DNA of 37,434 bases from Ktedonobacteria bacterium. Its GTDB lineage: Bacteria > Chloroflexota > Ktedonobacteria > Ktedonobacterales > JADMIN01. Location: the NCBI GenBank assembly GCA_027307065.1, contig DAHUXT010000003.1:1-37434 (forward strand), written 5' to 3'. Under the pieces are notes generated by a model, which saw only the letters and a program-made list of their open reading frames with translations, had not been told where the DNA came from and searched no databases. The position numbers were made by a program, and so were the translations under genes. Positions 18,651 through 28,089 of this stretch are shown one piece after another (position 1 is the first letter of the stretch; each line of letters opens with the position of its first letter).

Positions 18651-19730
18651 TCAGGCGGCGCTGCCCGATTCGGTCGGGTTGAGATCAATTTCTTCGTATC
18701 GCTTCACACGGTAGATAACCGTGGAGACGAGCCAGCTTAGCAACAGAATCGCCACGATGAAAAAGCCGAGATGGCTCAGGTCGAGCGTATTGTTGATGAA
18801 GTCCCAGACGGAGCCGTGGAGGTTCAGTTCGCCTGAGATGACTTGAAGCACCTCAATAGCGCCCACGATCAACGCCACCAGCACTGAGACGAGTGTGATG
18901 TTGAGGTTGTAATAAAGTTTGCGGACCGGCTTCACGAATGCCCACCCATAGGCGCCGAGCATCAACACACCATCTGTTGTATCGGCGAGCGTCATGCCCG
19001 CGGTAAAGAGCAGCGGAAAGACCATGATAAAGAGAAAGGGAACGCCCTTCTGCGCCGAGATGGCCGAGAGCGCCAACAGCCCTACTTCGCTGGCGGTATC
19101 GAACCCGAGACCGAAGAGAAAGCCAACCGGATACATCAACCAGCTCTCGCGGACAAAACGAAAAAGTGGCCGAAAAAACCTGCCGAGCAGACCGCGCTGT
19201 GCCAGAAATTCCTCGATCTTCTGCTCGTTGTATTCGCCACCATTGGTGACCTGGCGAAACGTTTTGACGATATCCATCAGGATGAGCAGATTGAGCGCGG
19301 CAATCAAGAAGAGAAAGGCCGCCGAAACACTCGTCCCGATGACGCCGCCAATGGCCTGAAAACTCGGCAGTTCTTTCTGGACGAAGAGCGAAGCGCCAGC
19401 CAGCACGATGCTCAGCAGCACGACGACCGTCGAGTGCCCCAGCGAAAAGAACGTGCCCACGGCAACGGGACGCTTGCCATCCTGCATAAGTTTGCGGGTG
19501 ACGTTATCGATCGCGGAGATATGGTCGGCGTCCACGGCATGTCGCAAGCCAAGGCCATAGGCGACGAATCCGAGCGCGATGAACTTGGGATCATGCAATT
19601 GCACCGACGCCAGCACGGCCATCAGCCATGCCACGATGTTCACTCCGATCAGCACCGCGTAGAGCGCGACGATACGTGTGCGCAGACCAGAATCGCCGCT
19701 CCGCAGCACGCGCAAGAGTCCAGAGAACAT
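18651..19730 (-). CDS. NiCoT-family nickel/cobalt transporter
   Basis: YGLGLRHAVDADHISAIDNVTRKLM (NiCoT H-x4-DH signature), FFSLGHSTVVVLLS, LFGLGFDTASEVGLL; ggaggcgacg RBS before ATG 19730. Confidence 0.95.
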   Translation of the reverse strand: MFSGLLRVLRSGDSGLRTRIVALYAVLIGVNIVAWLMAVLASVQLHDPKFIALGFVAYGLGLRHAVDADHISAIDNVTRKLMQDGKRPVAVGTFFSLGHSTVVVLLSIVLAGASLFVQKELPSFQAIGGVIGTSVSAAFLFLIAALNLLILMDIVKTFRQVTNGGEYNEQKIEEFLAQRGLLGRFFRPLFRFVRESWLMYPVGFLFGLGFDTASEVGLLALSAISAQKGVPFLFIMVFPLLFTAGMTLADTTDGVLMLGAYGWAFVKPVRKLYYNLNITLVSVLVALIVGAIEVLQVISGELNLHGSVWDFINNTLDLSHLGFFIVAILLLSWLVSTVIYRVKRYEEIDLNPTESGSAA

Positions 19731-19990
19731 CGTCGCCTCCCTCGTGAGTCTGATATGCCCGCCGTCGCGGGCCACTGTAAGTAACACCAGCGAGCGCAAT
19801 TTGGTTTACCGGTTATTCTTACCGATGCCCGTTGCGACGGATGACCCGCGTCAGTAATGACGATAGCGCGCAGGGCGGCTTCTTGCAAGTCTTCGCATCT
19901 GCATGTATTTGCAGGATACACGCCACACGGAGTATTGGATGAGGGCCTCTGCTTTTCGGGGGAGCCGTGATTCACAACACACGAGTGGAT

Positions 19991-20455
19991 TTAGCGGACC
20001 GATTGCTCCAGGGCCGCCAGGCATGCCTGACAGCAGCCGAAGAGCGCGAGGTGGCGCGAATTGGTCGCGAATCCATACCCATGCAAAATGCTCTCGTGCA
20101 GTGGTTGCAGCGCTTTGTCATCCACTTCGAGCACCGCATGGCAGTGTTCGCAGACGAGGTGATGATGCGGCGCCTCGCCGACCAGTTCAAAGTAGCTAAT
20201 GCCACTGCCAAAATCGGACTGCGCCACCAGGCCGATCGAAATGAGCATTTCAAGTGTCCGGTAGATGGTTGCGAGGTTGATAGCGGGATAGCGTAGTGCC
20301 GCCCAGCGCAATATCTCGTCGGCGGTGATATGCCCGGAGTGTGCGGCGAGAGCCTCTAACACGATCAGCCGTTGCGGGGTCACCCGCACGCCCTGGCGGC
20401 GCAGGCGCTCGACATAAGAGGGTTCCGTGTGTGGTTGTAGCATGTTGTCGTCCAT
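19991..20455 (-). CDS. Fur-family metalloregulator
   Basis: LRRQGVRVTPQRLIVLEALAAHSGHITADEIL...PAINLATIYRTLEMLISIGLV...APHHHLVCEHCHAVLEVD...CCQACLAAL; most likely start MDDNM at 20455. Confidence 0.92.
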   Translation of the reverse strand: MDDNMLQPHTEPSYVERLRRQGVRVTPQRLIVLEALAAHSGHITADEILRWAALRYPAINLATIYRTLEMLISIGLVAQSDFGSGISYFELVGEAPHHHLVCEHCHAVLEVDDKALQPLHESILHGYGFATNSRHLALFGCCQACLAALEQSVR

Positions 20456-20784
20456 GAGAAAAATCCGAGCGTGTTTCGAGCGATCATGATACGACCCCGA
20501 GCACCTGGTGACCGATTCGAGGTCCTTACGTTCTAGTATGGGCTGAATCGCACCGTGACGCAAGCCATCAGCCATAGTCTGATCCACGATGAAACGGCGA
20601 TATGTGAGCCACCTCACAGGCGAGACGAAACATTTCGCCACCGTTTACCCGTAGTACAAGAGAGAGGCGCAGTGCCGCCGCGTCTGGCTTCGCCGCGTGC
20701 CTTTCCAAATGTCCGTTCACGCACCGCCGATGCCGGGCCGCTGTGGTAGTATATTGTCGGAATCCTGGGAGGAAGTAGAGGACT

Positions 20785-21759
20785 TTGGGCGTGGAGTACG
20801 TTTTCACACTGCCAGCAGAGCGGCAGGCGGCGGTACTCGCCATCAGCTCGTTTGATGGTGTACACCGCGAGCACCAGCGCATGTTGGCCGAAACGGTCGC
20901 CCTCGCGCGTCGGCATGGCGCGGCGCCGATTGCGCTTCTTCCCTGGCCTGTAACTTCCGGTGACGCCACCGCGAACGGCATCTTGACGACACTCAGCGAG
21001 CGGATTGCTCTCATCGAGCGATGCGCGCCCAGCGTGCGCGTTGTGGTGCTCGCGGCGGATGCGGCGCAGCCTTGGTCACCTGAGACGCTCATCCAACGTA
21101 TCACTGCTGGGTGGGATGTCGCGGGCGTCGTCGTGGATCCGTTGGCGGAGGAAGCGCTCTGCGGCACAGAACTTGCCGAATTGGCGCGATTGACTGGTTT
21201 GTCGGTATTGTCGATAGCCAGCGAAACCGCGGCTGTTGCGCCGACGGGCGCGCAGATCGGCTCGGCAATATCCGAGGGGCGAGTTTCCGATGCGGCGCTC
21301 CTGCTCACCTACAACTACACGCTTGTGGCTGAGGTGGTGGGCGGAGATCGGCGCGGTAGGCTGCTCGGCTTCCCAACGGCGAATCTGCGAGTCGACGCAG
21401 GCAAGGCGATCCCTGGCAACGGCATCTATGCGGTGCTTGTGGGGTTGCCGGGCGAGCAAGACGCGGTGCGGCCAGCGGTGGCCAGTGTCGGAGTGCGTCC
21501 GACATTCGGCGACGGCAATGCGCGGCTGGTTGAAGTCCATCTGTTAGACCTCAGCATGGACCTCTACGGAGTCCGCATTACGACGGCATTTGTCGAGTGG
21601 CTGCGCTCGGAGGAGCGATTCGCCACGGTGGAGGCGCTCATCGAACAGATGCGCGCCGATGTCGAGCAGGCACGCCGTCATCTCGCCCGTCACGCGGCGT
21701 CGCGGCTAGACGAGCGCGAGGCACACGGGCGATTCCATCAGGATGATGCCCATCCGTGA
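20785..21759 (+). CDS. ribF: RibF-like protein: intact riboflavin kinase domain, degenerate FAD-synthetase domain
   Basis: C-terminal GDRRGRLLGFPTANLRVD...GNGIYAVLV...VGVRPTFG...LVEVHLLDLSMDLYG matches riboflavin kinase; N-terminal SSFDGVHREHQ is a degenerate GxFDGVHxGH; TTG start with RBS gggaggaag. Confidence 0.85.
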   Translation: MGVEYVFTLPAERQAAVLAISSFDGVHREHQRMLAETVALARRHGAAPIALLPWPVTSGDATANGILTTLSERIALIERCAPSVRVVVLAADAAQPWSPETLIQRITAGWDVAGVVVDPLAEEALCGTELAELARLTGLSVLSIASETAAVAPTGAQIGSAISEGRVSDAALLLTYNYTLVAEVVGGDRRGRLLGFPTANLRVDAGKAIPGNGIYAVLVGLPGEQDAVRPAVASVGVRPTFGDGNARLVEVHLLDLSMDLYGVRITTAFVEWLRSEERFATVEALIEQMRADVEQARRHLARHAASRLDEREAHGRFHQDDAHP

Positions 21760-21776
21760 TGGGGGAGGAATCATAT

Positions 21777-22556
21777 ATGGGCATTGCCAGTAAGTTTGAG
21801 GCCACGATGCGCGGCCTGGTCGAAGGGACGTTCGGCCGGTTGATTCGCACCAGCCTTCAGCGGAATGAATTCGGCCCGCAGGTGGAGCGCGCGATGGAGA
21901 ATCACCTGCGTGGCAGCCCCAATGGACGAGAAGCGCCCACGCTGTACGATATCTATCTGAGCGTGAAGGACTATGGCATCTACGGAAACGATTCCAAGCT
22001 GGCTCAGGAACTGTCGGGGCAGCTCGTCCAGATGGCCCGCGAGCGCTCCTACTGGCTTGAGCGCAAACCCGTCATTCGCTTCCTGGAAGATCCGCATGTC
22101 ATCACCGGGCAGATGCGGGTCGCGGCGTACGACCTGACCGAAGAAGCGGCGCCGTCTGGCGTGGATATGGGCGACGAGACGCGCTCGATTGGCCCGGCAG
22201 AGGTGCAGAAACTCAATGAGGATATCGCCCGCGAGCAAGCGCGCAATCAAGACACTGCATCATTGCCGCCCGCGTGGCTGACACTCTTCCGGCCGACGCG
22301 CGGCCAGCCGATGCGGCTGCTCCATTCTCCCATTCATATTGGGCGCCATCTTTCCAATGAAGTCATTGTCAATGATCGTCGCGTCTCGCGCCACCACGCC
22401 GAAATCCGCTACGAGCGCGGCCAGTTCGTGCTCTACGATCTCGGTTCGACCAATGGCGTGAAGATCAATGGCGTTCAAGCGCGCCAACCCGTTCCCTTGC
22501 GCAATAATGATCTGGTTACCGTGGGCAGCCACGAGTTCGTCTTCCAGCGGAGGTAG
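21777..22556 (+). CDS. fhaA: FhaA-like protein (DUF3662 N-terminus plus FHA domain)
   Basis: FEATMRGLVEGTFGRLIRTSLQRNEFGPQVERAMENHL ... IHIGRHLSNEVIVNDRRVSRHHAEIRYERGQFVLYDLGSTNGVKING; RBS gggggaggaa before ATG 21777. Confidence 0.9.
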   Translation: MGIASKFEATMRGLVEGTFGRLIRTSLQRNEFGPQVERAMENHLRGSPNGREAPTLYDIYLSVKDYGIYGNDSKLAQELSGQLVQMARERSYWLERKPVIRFLEDPHVITGQMRVAAYDLTEEAAPSGVDMGDETRSIGPAEVQKLNEDIAREQARNQDTASLPPAWLTLFRPTRGQPMRLLHSPIHIGRHLSNEVIVNDRRVSRHHAEIRYERGQFVLYDLGSTNGVKINGVQARQPVPLRNNDLVTVGSHEFVFQRR

Positions 22557-22557
22557 C

Positions 22558-23007
22558 ATGGGGCTGGACACTTATTCCGTTTTGCTCATCCTACGCATCG
22601 TGCTCGTTGCAATCCTCTATCTCGTCATCTTGCGCGTCGTAGGGGTTGCGCGGCGCGAGATGCGTGTGGCCGAGCGCGCGCCTGGCTTGGTGACACGCGG
22701 CAAAGACGTTGTTGGCCACCTGGTAGTCATTGATAGCGGCTCCACGCCACTGCGCCCCGGCGCTCGCCTGGATGTCGAGCCGATCACTACGATTGGCCGG
22801 TCGCCTACCAATACCATTGTGCTGGATAGCACCTTCGTCTCGACCGAGCACACACGCATCCTGTTCCGCGACCGTTCACTGTGGGTCGAAGACATGAGCA
22901 GCCGCAATGGGACGCTTGTGGACCAGAATCGCATCACAGCGCCGGTCGCCGTAACCCCTGGAACGATTCTCCAGGTCGGCGACGTGCGCTTCAAGTTTGC
23001 CGTCTAG
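22558..23007 (+). CDS. fhaB: FhaB-like protein (N-terminal TM plus FHA domain)
   Basis: LLILRIVLVAILYLVILRVVGVARREM TM, then ITTIGRSPTNTIVLDSTFVSTEHTRILFRDRSLWVEDMSSRNGTLVD. Confidence 0.9.
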   Translation: MGLDTYSVLLILRIVLVAILYLVILRVVGVARREMRVAERAPGLVTRGKDVVGHLVVIDSGSTPLRPGARLDVEPITTIGRSPTNTIVLDSTFVSTEHTRILFRDRSLWVEDMSSRNGTLVDQNRITAPVAVTPGTILQVGDVRFKFAV

Positions 23008-23034
23008 GCGGGCCAGCCTCAGGAGAGATAACTG

Positions 23035-24369
23035 ATGATCTATCGTCGCCGCTATCGCTGGACAGAGATGTGGCTGCTCCTGTTTCCCGCGGCATTCCTG
23101 ATTCTGGCGCTGCTGGAGTTGGAGCTTACCCAAAACGCTTCGACACCGCTTACCCGTAACACACTGCCACCTGTGGATGTCTTTACGCCTGCTATTGGTC
23201 TGATGATCGCGCTGGCGGTCACCCATGTGCTGCTCAATCTGTTCGCGCCAGACTCCGACCAGACGCTACTGCCCATTGCCGGAACGCTCGCCAGTATTGG
23301 CGTCATCATGGCCCTGCGGATTGGGTCTTCGCCGGGATTCGACGTGCCGTCGCTCGGCACGAAACAACTCGCCTGGGTGATCGTGGGCCTCGGCTTCTGT
23401 GTTGGCACGGTCGTGCTCACGCGCGATCTGCGATGGGTACGCAACTACAAATATACCTGGGCGGCCGTGGGACTGGCCCTTGTCGGCATCACCCTGGTGA
23501 ACGCGCTACGACACTTCAACACCAATGCGCCGAGCCGCGACGTGCTGTCGATCGGCCCAGGTGGCTTCTCGTTTCAGCCGTCGGAGTTGGTAAAGATTTG
23601 CCTGGTCGTCTTTTTCGCCGGGTATCTCAGCGAGAACCAGGAAATGCTCTCGGCGGGCTCGGTACCTATTGGCGGCATCAAATTCCCCCCACTGAAACAA
23701 CTGGGGCCGCTGCTTTTCATGCTGGGGCTTGCGCTGATCATTGCCGTTGGCATTCGCGAACTCGGCCTCGCGCTGCTGATCTTTGGCATGGTACTCTCGA
23801 TGACCTATGCCGCCACCAACCGCATGACCTATGTGTTTGGCGGGCTGGCGCTCTTCACCGTCGGGTCAGTGCTCGCATTCTCAGTGTTCAGTTATGCGCG
23901 GGTGCGACTCGCAATTGTCTCTAACGCCTTTGATCCCAATGTGGCGACGAACGCGGGCTATCAGATCGTGCAAGGGTTGATAGCGTTCGCATCGGGTGGT
24001 GTCTTCGGATCAGGGCTGGGGCTTGGACACCCGACGTTTGTACCTGCCTCGAACACCGACTATATCGCAGCATCCTTCGGTGAAGAATTCGGATTCGCCG
24101 GACTGCTCGCGCTCTTGGGGCTTTTCATGCTGCTCGTATTCCGTGGCATGTATGTGGCGATTCGAGCGCGCGACCCGTTCAATCAACTCATGGCCGTTGG
24201 CCTGACCTCGGTGTTCGCGTTGCAGACCCTCGTCATTCTCGCTGGCAATCTCAAATTGATGCCGCTGACCGGCGTGCCGCTGCCGTTCGTGGCCTACGGA
24301 GGCAGTTCGGTCATCGCGAACTTCATCATTATTGGCTTCTTGTTACGACTCTCCGAGAACAAAGCGTGA
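23035..24369 (+). CDS. FtsW/RodA/SpoVE-family cell-cycle/peptidoglycan polymerase
   Basis: 444 aa polytopic; PGGFSFQPSELVKICLVVFFAGYL, YQIVQGLIAFASGGVFGSGLGLG, DYIAASFGEEFGFAG, GVPLPFVAYGGSSVIANFIIIGFLLRLSE. Confidence 0.95.
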   Translation: MIYRRRYRWTEMWLLLFPAAFLILALLELELTQNASTPLTRNTLPPVDVFTPAIGLMIALAVTHVLLNLFAPDSDQTLLPIAGTLASIGVIMALRIGSSPGFDVPSLGTKQLAWVIVGLGFCVGTVVLTRDLRWVRNYKYTWAAVGLALVGITLVNALRHFNTNAPSRDVLSIGPGGFSFQPSELVKICLVVFFAGYLSENQEMLSAGSVPIGGIKFPPLKQLGPLLFMLGLALIIAVGIRELGLALLIFGMVLSMTYAATNRMTYVFGGLALFTVGSVLAFSVFSYARVRLAIVSNAFDPNVATNAGYQIVQGLIAFASGGVFGSGLGLGHPTFVPASNTDYIAASFGEEFGFAGLLALLGLFMLLVFRGMYVAIRARDPFNQLMAVGLTSVFALQTLVILAGNLKLMPLTGVPLPFVAYGGSSVIANFIIIGFLLRLSENKA

Positions 24370-24385
24370 GCTGGCATTCACGATG

Positions 24386-24412
24386 ATGGCCGGGGGTAAC
24401 CTCCCCGGCCAT
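24386..24412 (+). terminator. Strong hairpin downstream of rodA-like gene (weak U-tract)
   Basis: Perfect 10-bp stem ATGGCCGGGG-GTAACCT-CCCCGGCCAT. Confidence 0.6.
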
Positions 24413-24575
24413 TCTGACGTATGCCGATTGTAGTTCCCTGTGGCGCATCACTTCCGAAGGATTGATGGCAGCCATTGCGGGGTAGTGATAGAGTAAATCA
24501 CGTTGACAACGACAGATTCTCCTGTCAGGCGGGAAATGTACGTGCTGGTAGACGTATCTTGCCGAGGAGCATGAT

Positions 24576-26957
24576 GTGGCAGACACAGTAGTAGCAACAG
24601 AATCGCAATCACCCGCGGAACATCACGGCGGCCACAATCTCAGCGCATTCCTCTGCTGGGCCGTCGTTTTCGCTGACATCGGCACATCGGTCTATTACGT
24701 GCCGGGAATCCTCTGGCGACAGGTGCAGTGGCAGTCTGGCCTCTTCGTGCTAATGACACTGGTGGCGTTCGTGCTGCTCGTCCTCAAGTATGCCGAGGTA
24801 AGCGTACGCTTTCCTGAGGGCGGCGGCGTCGTTACCGTCGCGGCGAACGGACTTTCGCCGTGGGCGGGCGCCGTCGGTGGCATGTTTATTTTGGTGGACT
24901 ATTTCCTGACGTCGGCCATTAGCTCGCTCTCGGGCCTGCTCTACTTTGCGACCATCTTTAAGGCCATTGGTAACTACGTCGTACCGATCACCGTGATTGT
25001 GGTTGTCCTCCTGGGGCTGCTCAACTTCTGGGGCATCAAGGAGTCTGCCAGTGTCAGCGCTTTCATTGCCGTGGCGGCGCTGCTCAGCGACCTGATCATT
25101 ATTCTGGTCGTCCTGGTGAATGTGCCGATGGCGACGATGGGCCTCGTTTTCGAGAAGATTTTCTCGGGCCATCTCGGCGGCCTGACGCTCTTGACCGGAT
25201 TCGCTGGGGCGTTCCTGGCGTTCTCAGGTCTTGAAAGCATTTCGCAGCTTTCGCCAGTGATGAAACTGCCACGGCGCAAGACCGTGACGCAGGCGCTCGC
25301 GCTGGTTGCTATCACGGTTGGCGTCACCAGCCCGCTACTGACCATCTTTTCGACGGTGCTGCTCAATTCGCCTGATTTGCTTGCCACCACCACGATTCAT
25401 CTGCATATCGTGGCAACGCCCGACACCTTTATCTCTGACCTCGGCGGCACCTACGGTGGACCGGTGCTGCTGGTCGCTACCGCCATCGCCGCATCAGCGC
25501 TGCTCGTCTTCGCGTGTAATACCGCCATTATCGGCGCATACCACGTCTTCATCGCGCTTTCGCATATGGGTTATCTGCCAAATTTCGTCACCGCCACAAA
25601 TAAGTGGCGCGGCACTCCCCAGAACGCCATTATCCTCGCCACGGGCATTCCAGTGGCCGTGCTGATTGCCGTCAACGGGCGGATCGACATCCTTGGCGAC
25701 ATGTACGCGTTTGGCCTGTTGGGCGCGTTTTCGCTGACCTGTCTGGCGATGGATGTAATTCGCTATCGCGACCGTCATGGCGCGTCACATATTGGCGCGA
25801 TCGAGGCCGCCGAACGATCCGCGGGCGCTGAAGAGGTGGCTCGGGTCGGGACGCCGTGGCATCAGCGGCTTACCAACGCCGCGAGCGCGCGCATGAATGA
25901 TCAGGTGGCGGCGCGCCTGCGGCTGGCCAATTCCCGCGCGAGGCGGCAGTTGACTCCCTGGGCCAATCGCGCCCGCGACGGCTGGCCCACAGTGAAATTC
26001 TATCTCGGCATCGTGACCACCTTTCTCGTCGGGGTTGCATGGATCACGAATCTCTTTACCAAACCGCTGGCGACCATCTTTGGCGGAGGGTTCACGCTGC
26101 TAGGCGTTGGCGCGGCGTTCCTCTACCACCAGCGCCTGGTACAGCAAGGCGAGGCGCCGGTCGCTCCGATCCAGACACTTCAGCGCATGGCGGATTCACT
26201 GTTGATCGCGTTGTCGTCGTCGAGCCAGCAGAATATGCAGGTGATCGACGCCGCCATCGATACCGCCGATGACCATCAGCTGGTGTTTCTCTATCTCTCG
26301 CGCAAGCCGACGCAATCGCCGCGGTTCATGCAATTTGCCGATCCGTTTTTGACGGATGTGGCGGCACAGCGCACGCTCACCTACGCGAGTAACAAGGCGA
26401 AACGCGCCGGGCTGAAGGCATCGTTTGTGTATCGTCTCGGTGGGGCAGGGCAGGTCATCGATATCTGGCGGATTATCCGTCCGGATGAGATCATCGCCGA
26501 GGCGGAGATTGCGAAGAAGCTCTCGAAATATGTGCCGCCCGACTACATACGCTACCAAGTCGAAGATGGTGTGCGCGTCGCCCACTATGTGCGCCACCAG
26601 TTTTCGCAGACGCATCAGGCGCCGCCAACCGCCACGGGCAGCGGAATCGCCGTTGGGGGTGGCGAATCGTTTGGCAAGCATAGTGGCACGCCAACGCCAG
26701 AACCAGACTGGGCTCCATTGCCGCCACCCCGCACTGAACCGCCTGGGAAACGCCCTAATGGAGGCGCGCCGCCGAAGCCTACACCGCTGCCCCGGCAACG
26801 TCGTCCGGCGGCTGAGGTGCCCCCAATGGAACCTCCAACTCCGCAGGAGGGGAGCGAACCGACATCGAGCGACGAAGATTGGATCTGGACGGGAACCGAC
26901 CTCGTGCGTAAGCCAGCGCAGGAGCCACCCAAGGAGAACGAGTCTCCAGAGCCATAG
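24576..26957 (+). CDS. APC-superfamily permease with long cytoplasmic, proline-rich C-terminal tail
   Basis: 793 aa; AVVFADIGTSVYYVPGILW, YAEVSVRFPEGGGVVTVAANGLSPWAGAVGG, AFSGLESISQLSPVMKLPRRKTV; GTG start with gaggag RBS. Confidence 0.9.
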   Translation: MADTVVATESQSPAEHHGGHNLSAFLCWAVVFADIGTSVYYVPGILWRQVQWQSGLFVLMTLVAFVLLVLKYAEVSVRFPEGGGVVTVAANGLSPWAGAVGGMFILVDYFLTSAISSLSGLLYFATIFKAIGNYVVPITVIVVVLLGLLNFWGIKESASVSAFIAVAALLSDLIIILVVLVNVPMATMGLVFEKIFSGHLGGLTLLTGFAGAFLAFSGLESISQLSPVMKLPRRKTVTQALALVAITVGVTSPLLTIFSTVLLNSPDLLATTTIHLHIVATPDTFISDLGGTYGGPVLLVATAIAASALLVFACNTAIIGAYHVFIALSHMGYLPNFVTATNKWRGTPQNAIILATGIPVAVLIAVNGRIDILGDMYAFGLLGAFSLTCLAMDVIRYRDRHGASHIGAIEAAERSAGAEEVARVGTPWHQRLTNAASARMNDQVAARLRLANSRARRQLTPWANRARDGWPTVKFYLGIVTTFLVGVAWITNLFTKPLATIFGGGFTLLGVGAAFLYHQRLVQQGEAPVAPIQTLQRMADSLLIALSSSSQQNMQVIDAAIDTADDHQLVFLYLSRKPTQSPRFMQFADPFLTDVAAQRTLTYASNKAKRAGLKASFVYRLGGAGQVIDIWRIIRPDEIIAEAEIAKKLSKYVPPDYIRYQVEDGVRVAHYVRHQFSQTHQAPPTATGSGIAVGGGESFGKHSGTPTPEPDWAPLPPPRTEPPGKRPNGGAPPKPTPLPRQRRPAAEVPPMEPPTPQEGSEPTSSDEDWIWTGTDLVRKPAQEPPKENESPEP

Positions 26958-26968
26958 CCTGTAGGCGC

Positions 26969-27862
26969 CTAGCGGCGCACTGCCTGTTGCTCGCGGGCGA
27001 GGGCGGTCAATTGCTTGAGGGCGTCTTCCCATTCGCGGATGGAACGCGCCACCCATGCGGCGGTATCAGGCGGGGCCGGCGGCGCCTTTCGCAGCCCCAG
27101 CCGGGCGAGCGCGCCCATCGGGGAGCGCTTGACGCCAAGCTGCGCCAGAGTTTCGCGAGCCAGGCCAAGTTGCTGCTGCACCCAGGTGATATCGGCCTGG
27201 ATGGAATGATCTTGCTGCTGATCGAGGTGGCGAAGCAATTGCACTCCAGCCAGGACACCCGGAGACTCGGCGGCGGTTTCGGTGATATGGTGCGGCGCCA
27301 CGTGCCCCTGCAGTGCCGAGGATAACTCGTCCAACCCGTGATAGAGCGCCCCAACCGGCGCAACGCCCGCTGGCGGGAGTGACTGCAAGGCGTGCAGTGT
27401 CAGCGCGAGTTGTTCCGAGATCGCATCGATAGTACTGGCGAGATGCGTCTCGACGACGTGACGATAGCTATATCCACACCGGCGCAGCTTCAACTCAAGC
27501 GGCTCGCTAGAAGCCGTAAACCCGGCAAATTTCGGCCACCACGGATCGGACGGCGTATGCGCGAGGCGAGCCTGGGGAAATCGCCCATCGAGCGAGGCAA
27601 GGTAACCCTGTGTTGCGACCTCGAGCGAGGCGGCCGCGGAACAGATACGGCGACAGGAGACCTCAAGCTGCTGGAGAAAGGTATCGGCAGACGCACGATT
27701 AGCGCCCGAAAGCGATGTCTCAGAACCAGTCAACAGCAGGAAAAATTCAGCTTCCACGCCAACCTCGCCCAGCGCGCGCGCCAACGCAAGTGTCGGTTCA
27801 TCCATCCCTGGCCACTGCAGACCCACAAAGAGGCGCTTCTCCCAACTTCGGCCCTGTGACAT
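26969..27862 (-). CDS. Conserved hypothetical protein of unknown function
   Basis: From ATG with ggaggagacaag RBS: MSQGRSWEKRLFVGLQWPGMDEPTLALARALGEVGVEAEFFLLL...; no family recognised. Confidence 0.7.
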   Translation of the reverse strand: MSQGRSWEKRLFVGLQWPGMDEPTLALARALGEVGVEAEFFLLLTGSETSLSGANRASADTFLQQLEVSCRRICSAAASLEVATQGYLASLDGRFPQARLAHTPSDPWWPKFAGFTASSEPLELKLRRCGYSYRHVVETHLASTIDAISEQLALTLHALQSLPPAGVAPVGALYHGLDELSSALQGHVAPHHITETAAESPGVLAGVQLLRHLDQQQDHSIQADITWVQQQLGLARETLAQLGVKRSPMGALARLGLRKAPPAPPDTAAWVARSIREWEDALKQLTALAREQQAVRR

Positions 27863-27983
27863 CTTGTCTCCTCCCGCGGACTTCCTCTGGTCGCCGCCAG
27901 ATTGTACGCCACCTGCCCCAGACGTACAATCCCACTGGCCGCAGTTTCCCAGCCGCGGCGTCTCCCGCGCAATCGCCGCACGC

Positions 27984-28012
27984 TTGACATTGCTGTCGGC
28001 GCTCGGTAGAAT
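27984..28012 (+). promoter_or_regulatory. Near-consensus sigma70-type promoter TTGACA-N17-TAGAAT for sensor kinase
   Basis: TTGACA 27984-27989, TAGAAT 28007-28012; gene start 28090. Confidence 0.7.
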
Positions 28013-28089
28013 GCCAGATTGAACCTTCATCAATCGTCGCCCTTCACGTGGTACAATTTTTAGCTCCAGGTGCATATAAAGGCTTCACA

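Noticed and set aside
19731-19990. Cobalamin riboswitch upstream of the NiCoT gene
   Set aside because: A GCCACTG string is present only on the strand opposite to the NiCoT transcript and no B12-box context was seen.
24420-24575. ydaO (c-di-AMP) riboswitch upstream of the APC permease
   Set aside because: Some small hairpins and GTGAT-N7-ATCAC are present, but the conserved ydaO core sequences are not.
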